A stretch of 64,000 nt of DNA from Streptomyces spongiae (GCF_009377185.1 NZ_VJZC01000002.1:1-64000); one strand, 5' to 3'; shown: positions 1 to 9,949, counted from the first letter of the stretch. Numbers and translations are program-made. Notes: generated by a model from the letters alone, not told the origin.

Positions 1-154
1 GCCCGTCCCGGGGCCGAGCGTTCCGCGCCCGCCCCTCCTCGTCCCGGTCGCGCCGCTCGACGCCCCGTCCCTCCTCCGAGTCCCTCGTCCGCTCTGTCCC
101 GCTCGCACGTCGTGTCCCGCTCATACCTCGATTCTCCCGCGCCCACGTCCCCCG

Positions 155-183
155 TCGAGCCGGCCCCCGACGTACGGTAAAGT
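155..183 (+). promoter_or_regulatory. possible promoter of tRNA-Pro copy 1
   Basis: A weak -35-like TCGAGC (155-160) and a -10-like TAAAGT (178-183) are 17 bp apart. They would start transcription about 35 nt before the tRNA. The match is only partial, and the second tRNA copy does not conserve this upstream sequence. The rest of 1-223 is GC-rich and I see no gene in it. Confidence 0.3.
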
Positions 184-194
184 TCTCACCGCGC

Positions 195-319
<125 letters not shown>

Positions 320-327
<8 letters not shown>

Positions 328-345
328 CTCGCTTGAGAGAACGGC
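320..345. terminator. hairpin terminator shared by tRNA-Pro and the eCIS operon
   Basis: Arms CCGTTCTCTC (321-330) and GAGAGAACGG (335-344) form a perfect 10-bp stem with a GCTT loop, extended by a G-C pair. The hairpin lies between the 3' end of the tRNA and the stop codon of the last eCIS gene on the opposite strand. It could therefore end transcription from both sides. The second tRNA copy has lost the right arm. Confidence 0.8.
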
Positions 346-367
346 TTTCGCGTTCCCCGCGGCCGCC

Positions 368-3300
368 TCACCAGCCAACAATCTCGAGGGCCCTTTCGAA
401 GTCCCGGATGATGTCGAGATAGTTGCCGCGCTGGACTTCCGCAAGATCACCGATGGTGAGGTCGGCGACCCGGCCGACACCTTCGAGTTTGTACCAGACA
501 CCGATCGGGTCGTTAAGGCGCTCGGCGGAGATTCCCTCCGTGTTTCCGCTCCAGACCCGCTTGTCGATATCGGTCATCACGGCGATCGCAAAGGCGTAAG
601 GCCCGGTGTCCTTGTGCTGGTCGTACAGCCCCCGCAACCATTCGTGGAACGCGTGCGACTGAGCGGTACCCGCGCTGTGCCTGCCCCGTTCGTCCTTGCT
701 GAACGAACCGACGTGCCCGGCGAGCCCGGGGTCGAAATGCCACAGCACGAAATTCGTCCGGCTGCGAAGTTCGTACTGGAACTCTATCCACTTGACCGCG
801 AGGGCGAGTGCGACCGGATCGAGGTGTGCGTCGAAGGCCTTGCGCAGCAGGTGCGGAAGGAGATTGGTGGGAATCCACTCGTGTTGGCCTTTGATGCGGA
901 ATCGCCGGTTGAGCCATTCCTTCGTGGGCTTGTCGGTCCAGGCCCACTGGAGACGGACAGCGCTGTACTCGTTGAAGGTGCGGTCCCGGGCGATCCCGAG
1001 GAGGAACGCCCTGATGTCCTGTGCGCGCTCGACGAGGGCTTGGTCGGGCTCATCTCCTCGCCCTGGCAGGTCGGCGAACGCGCCATAGGGTGCCGTGTCG
1101 TTCTCATACTCGACCGATGCCACTGTCTCCGACAACTTGGAGTCGACCGGGTCGATGTTCTGCGGCGGTCGGGAAGCCATCCCGCTCCGGTACGCCTCCC
1201 CGAGGGCGTCGAGGAAACCCTGCCGGACGGGATGGCTCTGCCCGGTCTCGACGAGGGCGTAGTCGCGGAACGCTCCGGTATCTGCGCGTCGAGCGGTCTT
1301 CCCGCCTTTCCCGCTCTTCGTGAAGTACGGGAGGAGCTCGCGCTGGACGTCCTCTCGGCCCAGGTATGCCTGGCCTGCGGAGACCGCCGGTCCGGCCAGG
1401 TCTGCCGGATTCCACACCGTGGCCGGCGCGGAGGCATCGAGCGGTACGTAGAGAGGGGGTCCCGAGTAGCGCCGCGCCCAGAGGTCGGTCACATCGCCCG
1501 CCCTGGCCCTGCCGTGAAGGGGCAGGTTGGCGGCGATGTCGGCCAGGTAGGTGGCTTCCGAGCCGGTTTCGTCGAAGATCTCGAAGAGCTCACGGAGCAT
1601 GCCTGCCACCGCGCGTTCCCGCGCCTCGACGGTGTTGTCGCTCGGCGGCTTCACGGAGTCGTCGGGATCGCGGTTCGCCTCGAGGAACTCGCGCGCGAGT
1701 TCGGCGCCCTCTTTGTTCGTCTCGTCCGCCACGGCCGCGAGGGCGTCGAGTTTCGTCGCTGTGGGAGCCCGCTGCTCGTCGGGGAGTTCGCCCAGCCTGT
1801 CGCGCCACTCGGAAATCACGCTTTCGATCGGTTGCGGCACCGAGGCGACCATGAGCGCCGCGTCGTCGCCGGCGACCCTGAAGAAGAGCCGGTGGCCTTC
1901 GTGCGCGGCGGAGAAGCGCACCGTCGTACCGAGTTCGTCGTCCCCGCCGCCCTCGCTGTCCTCCTTGCCGCCGATGCCCAGACGCTTGAGCAGGGCGATC
2001 GCCTTGGCGGCCAGGTAGCCGATGACGCGGTCCATCGCGGCGTACACGACGGCCTGGAGACGGGTGATGGCCTCTGCCACCTCGCCCGGGAGGTCACCGA
2101 GGTGCAGGATGCCTGCGAGGAAGTCGATGACCGGTGGGATCAGTGAGGCCAGTGCTTTCTCCACGGAGGTGGCCAGGCCGGTGATGTTGCCCGCGACGAC
2201 GTCGGCCATCCCGTTGACGACCGCCTCGACGAGCCGGAAGATCCTGGCCGCGTTGCGGAAGATCCACGCGCACACCTGGTAGATCAGGTCGATGGCCTGG
2301 GCGATGGCCCCCGCCGGGTTGAGGAGTCCGACGACACGGACGGTCACCTGCTCGATCAGTGTCTCGACCAGGTAGTCGACTGCCGCCTCGAGGATCATGC
2401 CGACGACGTTCTCCGGGGCGAGCTGTTCCTTGAGCAGCTCGACCAGGCCCTCCGGTCCGCGCTCGATCAGCACGGAGACGAACTGCCAGGCCGTCTCGAC
2501 GACCTCGACCGCGGTGGGGCCGATGTGCCGTACGAGGATCTCCCGCACTCGCGGCCAGGTGATGCCCATGAGCTGCAGGGCGAAGGTGAACAGGGACTTG
2601 GCGGAGAGGTCGCGCGGCATGGGGGCGGGCGTCTTGAGGCCCGAGAACAGCCAGTCCCAGAAGCCCCGCAGGACATGCGTGCCGAAGTGGTCGAAGAACT
2701 GCTCGAACCCCTGCCTGACGCCGGCCACGAGGTTGTTGACGAAGGTCTCGGGATCCTCGGCGATGTCCGAGATGACCTGCTCGACCTTGGCGATCAAGGC
2801 CCAGAAGGCGGCGGGCGGGATGCCGGCCAGCCGCAGCAGTCCGTTGATGACGGCCCGGACCGGGTCGTCGATGAACTCCTCGATCGCCGCGACCACGCGC
2901 CCGATCAGCCCGCCGGCCTCCTCGCGCAGCGCCTGGGCCTCCGCGTGCACCTGGTTGACTGCCGCGACGGCACGCTGGGAGACGTCGCGGACGAAGCCGG
3001 TCTGCGCCTCCGTGACCCGTTGGCTCAGAGCGTCCAGCATGCCGCCGAACCGGGCCCGCTCCTGTGCCGCCCACTCGGGGAACTCCGCCTCCATCGCCTG
3101 GAACACACCGTCGATGTCGGTGCGGGCGTGCTGGATGACGGCCTGCGCCGCCGCGACGACCCCGTTCACATCGCTGGAGATGGTCGTCAGCAGTTCGCAG
3201 ACGCCGTCCCCGAAGGTTCGCTCAGCGCGGTTGTACTCGTCCGTGACCCAGTCCGGCAGGCCGCTGATGTAGTCACCGATCGCGAGGACGGCGCCGCCGA

Positions 3301-5395
3301 CGCCGGAGTGCCGCTCGTCGATCCAGCGCTTGACCCGGTCGAGCGAGTCGTGGAACTCCTGCGAGAGACGGCTCAGACCCGCGTCCCACCGTGCGATCGC
3401 CGTCCGGCTCAGCGGTTGCAGCAGCGCGTCGACCTGTTTCTGGGCGTCGTCGTAGATCTGTTGCGCGTGGCGTGCGACCGACTCCCGCGTGCGCTCCTCC
3501 GAGGCGACGGCCGCGGTCTGGCCACCGCCGACCGCCTTGACCGTCCCCGACCGGGTGCCGCGCATGGCCGCTACGGCCTGCTCCTGGAGTTGGGCCATGT
3601 CGGCCTGGGCCGAGTCGATGGCCTGCTGTTGCTCGGCCTGGATCTGCTGCGGAGTGCGTTCGGCGACCTCGCCGAGGCCGGCGCGGGCGTCCCGCGCCGC
3701 GGCGAACGGGCCGTCCGGGATCTCCTTCGTCACCCGGGTGTCGATGCCGGAGTCGGTGATCCTCTGGTCGGTCGCGGCGACGTCGGCGTCGAGGGACGTG
3801 TTCTCCGGCGGGATCGGGTCGGGGGCCGCCGAGGCCGCTTCGACGCCCATACCCGGGGAGGTGGGAGACGGCTTCTGGAGTGGCTCCGGTGTCAGGGTCG
3901 GTGTCCCGGGCGGCGGCGAGGCCATGGCGCCGTAGCTGTTGCCGACCTGCTGGACCTGGCCCTCTACCGAACCTGTGATCGTGGATCCGGCCTTCCGCGC
4001 CTCCTTGGTGGGGTCGGACTCCAGGAGCTCGTCCTCGTCCTCGGGCCGGTTCGCGCGGATCGCCGTGCGGATGCGTTCGCAGAGTTCGACGATCTCCGGG
4101 CTGGGCGCCGGCCGTGCGCCCAGTTCGGCGGCCAGTTCCTCGCGGGCCCGAGCGGCGGTCTCGGCGGCCGGTTCGGTGACGGCCGCCCGGGAGTCGGCGA
4201 CAGCGGCGTCGGCGGTGGGCAGATCGCGGGCTGCCCGTGCCGCTCCGCCTGCCCCGCCCTTGACCGCCGTGCCCCGTGCTGCCGCCGCCGGTGTGAGGTC
4301 GGTGGGCGGCTCCGGCATGATCAGCTGGACGGTGGGGGGTGGTGAGGTCTCGGCGGAGGGCTCTTCCGGTACGCCTTCGGCCGCGCCGCCTTCTGTGACG
4401 GGAGCCGTCTCCAGCGAGGCCGTCACCTCACCGGCCCGTTCCGCGGCACCGGCACCGGCACCGGCACTGGCAGCGGGCCCGGTCGGGCTTTCCGGCACGG
4501 TCGCCGGGACGACGGAGGTCTCCGCCGCGGGTGCCTCCGGCTCGGCCGGTGACCGCGGCACCACCTGCGCCGGGTCCCCGCCGACCGCCCCGAGCAGACC
4601 CGTCAACGCGGCACGGACCGCGGCGTCCAGGACCCTCAGGGCCTCCGGGCTGTCCGCGCCGTGGATCCCTGGCGCGAGGAAGAGGTTCTGGTCGGTGACG
4701 AAGGCCGGAGCTCCGCCGACCTGGGTGTCGGGGTGCACCCGCAGGTGGGAGACGTCGAGTCCGAGACCGCGGTAGACCTCGGCCACACGAGGGCTCAAGG
4801 GCAGTCCCGACGGCATGGCGTCGCCAGGCAGGTGGACGACGACGCGGTCGCCGTGGCGGGGTGAGTCGATGCCGTTCGGCGCCGTCCAGGTCGCGCCCTG
4901 CGGCAGCGGCCCCAGGTCCACGGCCAGCGTGCTGCCGCGCAAGGTGACCGTGGGGGTGGCGAGCGGCACCTCGGCACTCCAGTCATGGACCGTCCATGCC
5001 ACCTCACCCAGGGCGAGGCCCAGGAAACGCACCCCGGTACGCATCCGGACGACGCCGTCGAGGGAGCCGTCGGAGCGGAAACCCGCACTGCCCGTGACGT
5101 CCGCGAACGGGGCGGCGCCGGTGAGCACCACCGCTCCGCCGTCCACACCCCACTCGGCCTGAACCGCCGTCAGCCCACCCGCGGCGAGCGGTCCGAGAGC
5201 CACGACGGTCGCCTCGCCCTCCGGCCGCGGGACCTTCGTGAGGAAGCGGCTTGCCTCGGCCGCGGCCGGCGACGACGTAGCGATCGGCGATGACGTGGCG
5301 ACCGGCGACGATGTTGCGGCCCGCGAGGACGTAGCGGACTGCGACGGCGTCGCGGCCGTCTGCCCGGGCGGAGCCCGGTCGGCGACCCGGTTCAC
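368..5395 (-). CDS. giant eCIS-core (DUF4157-like) protein, candidate cargo/effector
   Basis: 1675 aa, last gene of the eCIS operon; its GTG start overlaps the ATPase stop. Seen: a TSS-rich N-terminus (about 15-45); a DUF4157-like eCIS-core segment (about 198-268) keeping the RVHPDT and FLAPG signatures; an Ala/Pro/Glu-rich linker (about 280-560); coiled-coil helices; a long hydrophobic helical block (about 895-1140) containing FDHFG and LNPAGA, of the sort found in large eCIS-associated DUF4157 proteins; and an unassigned C-terminal 530 aa rich in His and Trp. The HELTHVVQQ helix that normally ends the core is replaced by a segment without HExxH, so metalloprotease activity is unlikely. In related systems such proteins are cargo packed in or at the tube, so the C-terminal domain is the best effector candidate. 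A tape-measure or structural role cannot be excluded. Confidence 0.75.
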   Translation of the reverse strand: MNRVADRAPPGQTAATPSQSATSSRAATSSPVATSSPIATSSPAAAEASRFLTKVPRPEGEATVVALGPLAAGGLTAVQAEWGVDGGAVVLTGAAPFADVTGSAGFRSDGSLDGVVRMRTGVRFLGLALGEVAWTVHDWSAEVPLATPTVTLRGSTLAVDLGPLPQGATWTAPNGIDSPRHGDRVVVHLPGDAMPSGLPLSPRVAEVYRGLGLDVSHLRVHPDTQVGGAPAFVTDQNLFLAPGIHGADSPEALRVLDAAVRAALTGLLGAVGGDPAQVVPRSPAEPEAPAAETSVVPATVPESPTGPAASAGAGAGAAERAGEVTASLETAPVTEGGAAEGVPEEPSAETSPPPTVQLIMPEPPTDLTPAAAARGTAVKGGAGGAARAARDLPTADAAVADSRAAVTEPAAETAARAREELAAELGARPAPSPEIVELCERIRTAIRANRPEDEDELLESDPTKEARKAGSTITGSVEGQVQQVGNSYGAMASPPPGTPTLTPEPLQKPSPTSPGMGVEAASAAPDPIPPENTSLDADVAATDQRITDSGIDTRVTKEIPDGPFAAARDARAGLGEVAERTPQQIQAEQQQAIDSAQADMAQLQEQAVAAMRGTRSGTVKAVGGGQTAAVASEERTRESVARHAQQIYDDAQKQVDALLQPLSRTAIARWDAGLSRLSQEFHDSLDRVKRWIDERHSGVGGAVLAIGDYISGLPDWVTDEYNRAERTFGDGVCELLTTISSDVNGVVAAAQAVIQHARTDIDGVFQAMEAEFPEWAAQERARFGGMLDALSQRVTEAQTGFVRDVSQRAVAAVNQVHAEAQALREEAGGLIGRVVAAIEEFIDDPVRAVINGLLRLAGIPPAAFWALIAKVEQVISDIAEDPETFVNNLVAGVRQGFEQFFDHFGTHVLRGFWDWLFSGLKTPAPMPRDLSAKSLFTFALQLMGITWPRVREILVRHIGPTAVEVVETAWQFVSVLIERGPEGLVELLKEQLAPENVVGMILEAAVDYLVETLIEQVTVRVVGLLNPAGAIAQAIDLIYQVCAWIFRNAARIFRLVEAVVNGMADVVAGNITGLATSVEKALASLIPPVIDFLAGILHLGDLPGEVAEAITRLQAVVYAAMDRVIGYLAAKAIALLKRLGIGGKEDSEGGGDDELGTTVRFSAAHEGHRLFFRVAGDDAALMVASVPQPIESVISEWRDRLGELPDEQRAPTATKLDALAAVADETNKEGAELAREFLEANRDPDDSVKPPSDNTVEARERAVAGMLRELFEIFDETGSEATYLADIAANLPLHGRARAGDVTDLWARRYSGPPLYVPLDASAPATVWNPADLAGPAVSAGQAYLGREDVQRELLPYFTKSGKGGKTARRADTGAFRDYALVETGQSHPVRQGFLDALGEAYRSGMASRPPQNIDPVDSKLSETVASVEYENDTAPYGAFADLPGRGDEPDQALVERAQDIRAFLLGIARDRTFNEYSAVRLQWAWTDKPTKEWLNRRFRIKGQHEWIPTNLLPHLLRKAFDAHLDPVALALAVKWIEFQYELRSRTNFVLWHFDPGLAGHVGSFSKDERGRHSAGTAQSHAFHEWLRGLYDQHKDTGPYAFAIAVMTDIDKRVWSGNTEGISAERLNDPIGVWYKLEGVGRVADLTIGDLAEVQRGNYLDIIRDFERALEIVGW

Positions 5396-6702
5396 GCCGG
5401 CACCGACTTTCCGGACTTCTCGTACTGGCGGCGGACGCCGGTCAGGAGGTGCTCAGCGGTGACGACCCGGCCGTCGGCGGCGGCCAGATAGGCGGCCTCC
5501 AGGGTCGCCTCGCGGATCTGCGCGCCGGTCAACGGATAGCGGTGCGCCAGCGCGACCAGGTCGACGCCGCCGTCCACCGGCAGTTGGGACGGGGCGACCG
5601 TGGACCACAGCCGCACGCGCTCGCCCGGCCCCGGTTCGGGAAACTCCACCAGGACGTGGATCCGGCGCTGGAACGCCGTGTCGATGTTGGCCACGAGATT
5701 GGTCGTCAGGATGACGATCCCGGGGTGCTGTTCGATACGCGACAGGAGATAGGACACCTCCTGATTGGCGTACCGGTCGTGGGCGTCGTCGATCTCGGTG
5801 CGGGCGCCGAAGACCGCGTCGGCCTCGTCGAACACGAGGACACAGCGCTCACGGGCGGCACGGTCGAAGACCTTGGCCAGCGACTTCTCGGTCTCGCCGA
5901 TGTACTTCGAGACCAGCGCCGACAGATCCACCAGGTAGGCGGGCAGGCCGACCGTCCGGGCGATCGCGGCCGCGGTCATCGTCTTCCCGGTGCCGGGCGG
6001 ACCGTGGAACAGCGCGATCAGGCCGGCGGCGTTGTCGTGGTGTGCCCCGAAGCCCCACTGCTCCACGACGACGTCACGGTGCGCGATCCGCCCCGTCAGG
6101 TCGTCGACGCGGGCCCGGGCGCTCGCGGGCAGGACGACGTCTTCGAGGGTGTGCACCGTGGTCAGCGGCCGGGCCGGGAAGTCGGACGTCGCGACGCCCG
6201 CCTTGGGCGGAAGCCCCAGGATCCACGCGAGCAACTGCGGATCCGGTCTCAGCACTCCGGACAGGTCGCCCGGCGGGTCCAGTGACAGCAGACCGCGTGT
6301 CTGCAGCAGCCCTCGTGGCGACAGCATGACGGCCGCGTCCAGCCTGCCCCGGAAGGAGCGCGCGACCAGGGTGCGGGCCACCTCCCCGGTCAGGGCCGTG
6401 ATACCGGGGCGGTCGGTGAGCATGCCGTACAGCGCGTCGAATCGCTCGTCGACACAGGGAGCGACGGCCGCCGTGAGGACGACCGCCTCCGCCGCCGAGA
6501 GGCCCGCGGCGGTGACGATCTCCGCGAGCGGGCCGGTGCCGGCGAAGCGCCGGACGTCGGGCAGCCCTTCCGTGTCGTCGTCGATGCTCAGCCGCCGCCC
6601 GCAGGGCCCGCCGCGGCGCTCTTCCAGCCGTACCTGAATCAGGGCGTCGACCATCTCGAGCGCGGCACGCAGCTCGGCGACGGGCGTGGGGACCGTCGTC
6701 AT
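5392..6702 (-). CDS. AAA+ ATPase of the eCIS (Afp15-like)
   Basis: 436 aa. The AAA+ module is in the second half: Walker A GPPGTGKT (about 234-241), Walker B VLVFDEAD (about 288-295), sensor-1 TTN (about 333-335) and paired arginines QRR just after it. The N-terminal 200 residues are helical and specific to this family. Cytosolic AAA+ proteins of this type occur in nearly every eCIS locus and are thought to act in assembly or cargo handling. The ATG overlaps the tape-measure stop as ATGA, so I take it rather than the longer in-frame reading from 6735. Confidence 0.92.
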   Translation of the reverse strand: MTTVPTPVAELRAALEMVDALIQVRLEERRGGPCGRRLSIDDDTEGLPDVRRFAGTGPLAEIVTAAGLSAAEAVVLTAAVAPCVDERFDALYGMLTDRPGITALTGEVARTLVARSFRGRLDAAVMLSPRGLLQTRGLLSLDPPGDLSGVLRPDPQLLAWILGLPPKAGVATSDFPARPLTTVHTLEDVVLPASARARVDDLTGRIAHRDVVVEQWGFGAHHDNAAGLIALFHGPPGTGKTMTAAAIARTVGLPAYLVDLSALVSKYIGETEKSLAKVFDRAARERCVLVFDEADAVFGARTEIDDAHDRYANQEVSYLLSRIEQHPGIVILTTNLVANIDTAFQRRIHVLVEFPEPGPGERVRLWSTVAPSQLPVDGGVDLVALAHRYPLTGAQIREATLEAAYLAAADGRVVTAEHLLTGVRRQYEKSGKSVPA

Positions 6703-7943
6703 GGCCGGAACCGCACGGTGAGAGGGGGCGACCACGGCAGCTTGATCAGGCCCACGGGGTAGGGGAGTCGCGGCAGAACGACGTCGAGCGGGCGGGTGGC
6801 CGCGGTGAGCAGCTCGGGATCCCGGTCGCGGTCGACGACGCCGAGGCGGGCGATCCAGGAGCCGCGGACGAAGCCCGGCGAGGAGCGCTCGAACCCCGGC
6901 AGCAGGGCGGCGAACGAGGCCAGCACCCGTGCGGCCGACTCGGCCACCTCGTCCTGTCGGGCCAACGGCACACGCAGCTCGGCCGGTTCGGACGACGTAC
7001 GCCCGGCCAACAGGCCGACGAGCGGGTCGTCCGCGAGGGCGGGATCGTCCGGGTCGACGATCGCGGCCAAGGCCGCCTCCCGGACCGCCAGGCCGTCCAG
7101 GCCCGCGTGGAGGTCCTCGGCCCGGCGGCAGTGCTCGGCCAGCCAGGGGTACAGCAGAACCAGGCCCGCGCCCCGGGTCACGGCCGCGGTCTCCACAGCG
7201 GTTGTCCGCCCATCCACGAGCTGTGCCAGTACGGCGAGGACGTCCAGGACTTCGCCCGGCGTGAAGGGGAGTTCCTCAGCCTTCAAGGGCGTGTCGGCCG
7301 TGTCCACCCGCCGCTTCTGAGTCCCGGCCTCGTCCACCCGCCGCTTCTGAGTCCCGGCCGCGTCGGGCGCGGCAAGCGAGCTCGGGAGCAGGGGGCCGGT
7401 GCGTTCCACCGGGGTGCCCAAGCCGGTTCCCGTTGCCTGCCTCGGCGCCTGCCCCGGCACCGGAAGCCGTAGTGCGTGACAGAGCGTCCGCAGCAAGGAC
7501 ACCCACGCATCGGCGCCGATCTCGTCGGCGACGGCTCGCGCCGTATCGGAGTCGGCGAGTTCCAGGACGGCCCGCGGCAGCGGCATGCCCGGTCCCGCCT
7601 CCGTCGCCCCGAGTGCGTGGACGACGGCGAGTACGTCCCGCGGCCCGGGAACCCGCCCGCCCACCGGATCGCCGACCGGCCCTCCCGGGCCGACCGACAC
7701 GGACTCCCGTCGTACGGCGAGCAGTTGCGCACGGATGGAGTCGGCCCACAGGACGGCGAGGGTCTCGTCGTCGTAGGCCGTCACGTCCAGGTCGAGCCTG
7801 ACCACGATCTCGTCCACCCGAACGTCGCCGACGTCCGCCAGGGCGCGTTCGAGCGCGGCGGGCAACGCGCGCGCGGCGACGCCCGTGAGGCGCCGCGCAT
7901 GCGGCCCACGCAGGCGTACGGTGTCCACCGCGACGTCGGTCAT
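6699..7943 (-). CDS. contractile injection system tape-measure-like protein (CIS_TMP)
   Basis: 414 aa. The N-terminus (helical AALERAL, then IVVRLDLDV) and the central motif GLVLLYPWL followed by REAALAAI match, by recall, the layout of the CIS tape-measure family (Afp14/Pvc14-like), which sets tube length. A Pro/Gly-rich middle carries an exact in-frame tandem repeat, AGTQKRRVD twice (30-bp period, 7302-7359). Both ends overlap neighbours as ATGA. No catalytic residues are visible. The assignment rests on motif resemblance and operon position. Confidence 0.65.
   Translation of the reverse strand: MTDVAVDTVRLRGPHARRLTGVAARALPAALERALADVGDVRVDEIVVRLDLDVTAYDDETLAVLWADSIRAQLLAVRRESVSVGPGGPVGDPVGGRVPGPRDVLAVVHALGATEAGPGMPLPRAVLELADSDTARAVADEIGADAWVSLLRTLCHALRLPVPGQAPRQATGTGLGTPVERTGPLLPSSLAAPDAAGTQKRRVDEAGTQKRRVDTADTPLKAEELPFTPGEVLDVLAVLAQLVDGRTTAVETAAVTRGAGLVLLYPWLAEHCRRAEDLHAGLDGLAVREAALAAIVDPDDPALADDPLVGLLAGRTSSEPAELRVPLARQDEVAESAARVLASFAALLPGFERSSPGFVRGSWIARLGVVDRDRDPELLTAATRPLDVVLPRLPYPVGLIKLPWSPPLTVRFRP
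7302..7359 (-). repeat. 30-bp-period tandem repeat inside the tape-measure-like gene
   Basis: A 28-bp unit is repeated exactly after a 2-bp spacer. It adds ten residues in frame to the low-complexity part of the protein. It looks like a recent slippage or duplication product. Confidence 0.9.
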
Positions 7944-9949
7944 GTGATCAGCCCGCCCAGGTTCCGTAGCTGTGTGTCGAGTTCGCGTCCGTGTTCCGCG
8001 GAGACCCCGGAAGCCTTGACCATCGTGCGGACGGTGCCCAGCACGGCGAGTGTGGCCTCGGTGACGAGTTCGGGGTCGCCCGCCGCGATCGCGGAGTCCA
8101 GGTCGGCGCGGGCCCGTGCGGCGGCCGCGGTGTAGCGCTGGAAGTTGGGGTTCTGCACTTCCGGCAGCGACTGCATCGCGGCGACCGTGGCTTGGGCGAA
8201 CTCGGAGACACCCTTGCCGAGATTTCTGTCGATCGTCTTCTCCTTGGGCAGCTTCGCCAGGACGTCGACCTTGCCCTCGACCAGGGAAATCCGGTGCTGG
8301 ACCTCCTCGAGGCGCTTCAACTGCGCTTCCGCCGTGGCGATCCGGACGCCGTAGCCGCTGCTGTCGAAGGCTCCACCCTTGTAGGACTGGAATTCGCCGT
8401 GGAGGGTGGTGAAGTCCCGTTTGAGCCCGGAGAAGTTCGCCTCGGCCGTGTCGACGCGGCTCACCACTGTCGCGGTGAGACCCCGCATTTCGGTGGCGGC
8501 GGCCTTGGCGTCAGTGGCGGCGGAAACCGCCTCCGGCAGCGCGGCACCGACGATGCGCACGTTGCGTACGGCGGGAACGCGGCCGGTCGCGATGACCTTC
8601 CCCGCGGCATCCTTGGTGAGCACGATCGTGTCCGACGGGCTGAAGCCGCCCGACGGCAGGTAGCCCTTCATGTCGTCGACCGCCCCGACATCGACCACCT
8701 TGATGACCGCCGCACCACTCGTGCTCGTGATGAAGTCCCGCAACTTGTCCCGCACGACGTCGGCCGGGCGCCCCAGATAGTCCGTGGCGCCGAAGACTCC
8801 GTCCTCGAAGAAGTCCCAGCCCTCGGTCTGGTAGATCTCCCACGGCTGCTTCCACTTCTCCTCGAACGGCGGGTACCAGATCGGGTCGCGCGGGTTGATC
8901 CTCCACCGTTCGGCCCACTCGTGGGGTATCTGCTCGGGAGGGTAGAAGATGTTGACGCACTTGCCACGGATGAGAATCGAACCCTTCGGGCAGAACACCG
9001 GGGGCTCGACCTCGCCCTGTGGCACCGGAGCCGGTGGTGCGAATCCCGCGAGCAGAGCCTCCAGTTCGTCCTGGAGCCGGGATGCCGGGTTGTCGCAGGT
9101 CCCACCGAAGAACACCTCGGTCAGGCCCCTCGGCGGCTCCCAGGCGTGCCGGTAGGCGCACTCGAACGTCCAGTCACCGCCGACCTGGTGCACCCAGCCG
9201 AGCACCACACCGGGGCGCGTGGTCGTCCGGTCGCAGCTGAGGTGCAGCAGGGCCCGGGCCCGGAGCAGGTCGAGGGTGGCGAACAGCACCATGTTCAGCC
9301 AGCCGCACTTGTAGCCCTGGGCCCCGGGCGAGTCCGCGCTGTCGACGGACGTGGCTTTCAGCTTCGCGATCAGGGCCGGATCGACCAGTGGCTCGGTGCC
9401 GTTCTTGAGCCGGTACTCGATCAAGTCACGCAGCGCCGCGTAGGAGTTGACCGGCGTCGAGTCCAGGGCCAGGCGGATCGGCTCGGCCTTCAGCAACTCG
9501 TCGTCGGAGAAGTCCATGCGCGTACCGGTGACGCGGCCGGCGACGGTGCGCAGCGCGACGCCGACGGTGTGCAGCGTGGCGTGCCCGGCGCAGTCGCCCT
9601 CGCCGCAGTCAGGGGCTGCCTCCGGCTCATCTGTCGCCTCCAGCACGACGCTGAAGCCGCCGGGCGCGGTGTCGATGAAGTCGTACGACACGTTCATCGC
9701 CGGTGGCGCGAGGTTGATCGGCTGTGCGGTGGGCAGTACGAGGGGTTCCCCCGGCTGGTCCACGGCCAGACCCGGCTGGATCGTCAGAGTGGTGCCCGAG
9801 ACGCTGCCGCCGAGGCCGCAGTTCACCCCGAATCCGGTCATCCGCCCGACCAGGCGGTCCCGGGCGTGCTGGAATTCCCGGACCATGTTGAGATCGGCGG
9901 CGGTGAGGGTCTGACCGCTCTCGAAGAACGGGTACTGGTTGGCGGTCAT
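7940..9949 (-). CDS. eCIS structural protein of unknown role (possible fibre/baseplate periphery)
   Basis: 669 aa. The start at 9949 follows a strong AAGGAG Shine-Dalgarno, so the 11-codon upstream extension is not used. The N-terminus (SGQTLTAADLN, then a beta-rich stretch to about 190) resembles attachment domains of phage tail accessory proteins. A Trp/Pro/Cys-rich middle (about 300-420) includes FCPKGS and RGKCVN. The C-terminal 250 residues are predicted long helices or coiled coil. It lies between the tail-P2-I-like gene and the tape-measure gene, where other eCIS carry fibre or baseplate-edge genes. I do not recognise a defined family. Confidence 0.55.
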   Translation of the reverse strand: MTANQYPFFESGQTLTAADLNMVREFQHARDRLVGRMTGFGVNCGLGGSVSGTTLTIQPGLAVDQPGEPLVLPTAQPINLAPPAMNVSYDFIDTAPGGFSVVLEATDEPEAAPDCGEGDCAGHATLHTVGVALRTVAGRVTGTRMDFSDDELLKAEPIRLALDSTPVNSYAALRDLIEYRLKNGTEPLVDPALIAKLKATSVDSADSPGAQGYKCGWLNMVLFATLDLLRARALLHLSCDRTTTRPGVVLGWVHQVGGDWTFECAYRHAWEPPRGLTEVFFGGTCDNPASRLQDELEALLAGFAPPAPVPQGEVEPPVFCPKGSILIRGKCVNIFYPPEQIPHEWAERWRINPRDPIWYPPFEEKWKQPWEIYQTEGWDFFEDGVFGATDYLGRPADVVRDKLRDFITSTSGAAVIKVVDVGAVDDMKGYLPSGGFSPSDTIVLTKDAAGKVIATGRVPAVRNVRIVGAALPEAVSAATDAKAAATEMRGLTATVVSRVDTAEANFSGLKRDFTTLHGEFQSYKGGAFDSSGYGVRIATAEAQLKRLEEVQHRISLVEGKVDVLAKLPKEKTIDRNLGKGVSEFAQATVAAMQSLPEVQNPNFQRYTAAAARARADLDSAIAAGDPELVTEATLAVLGTVRTMVKASGVSAEHGRELDTQLRNLGGLIT

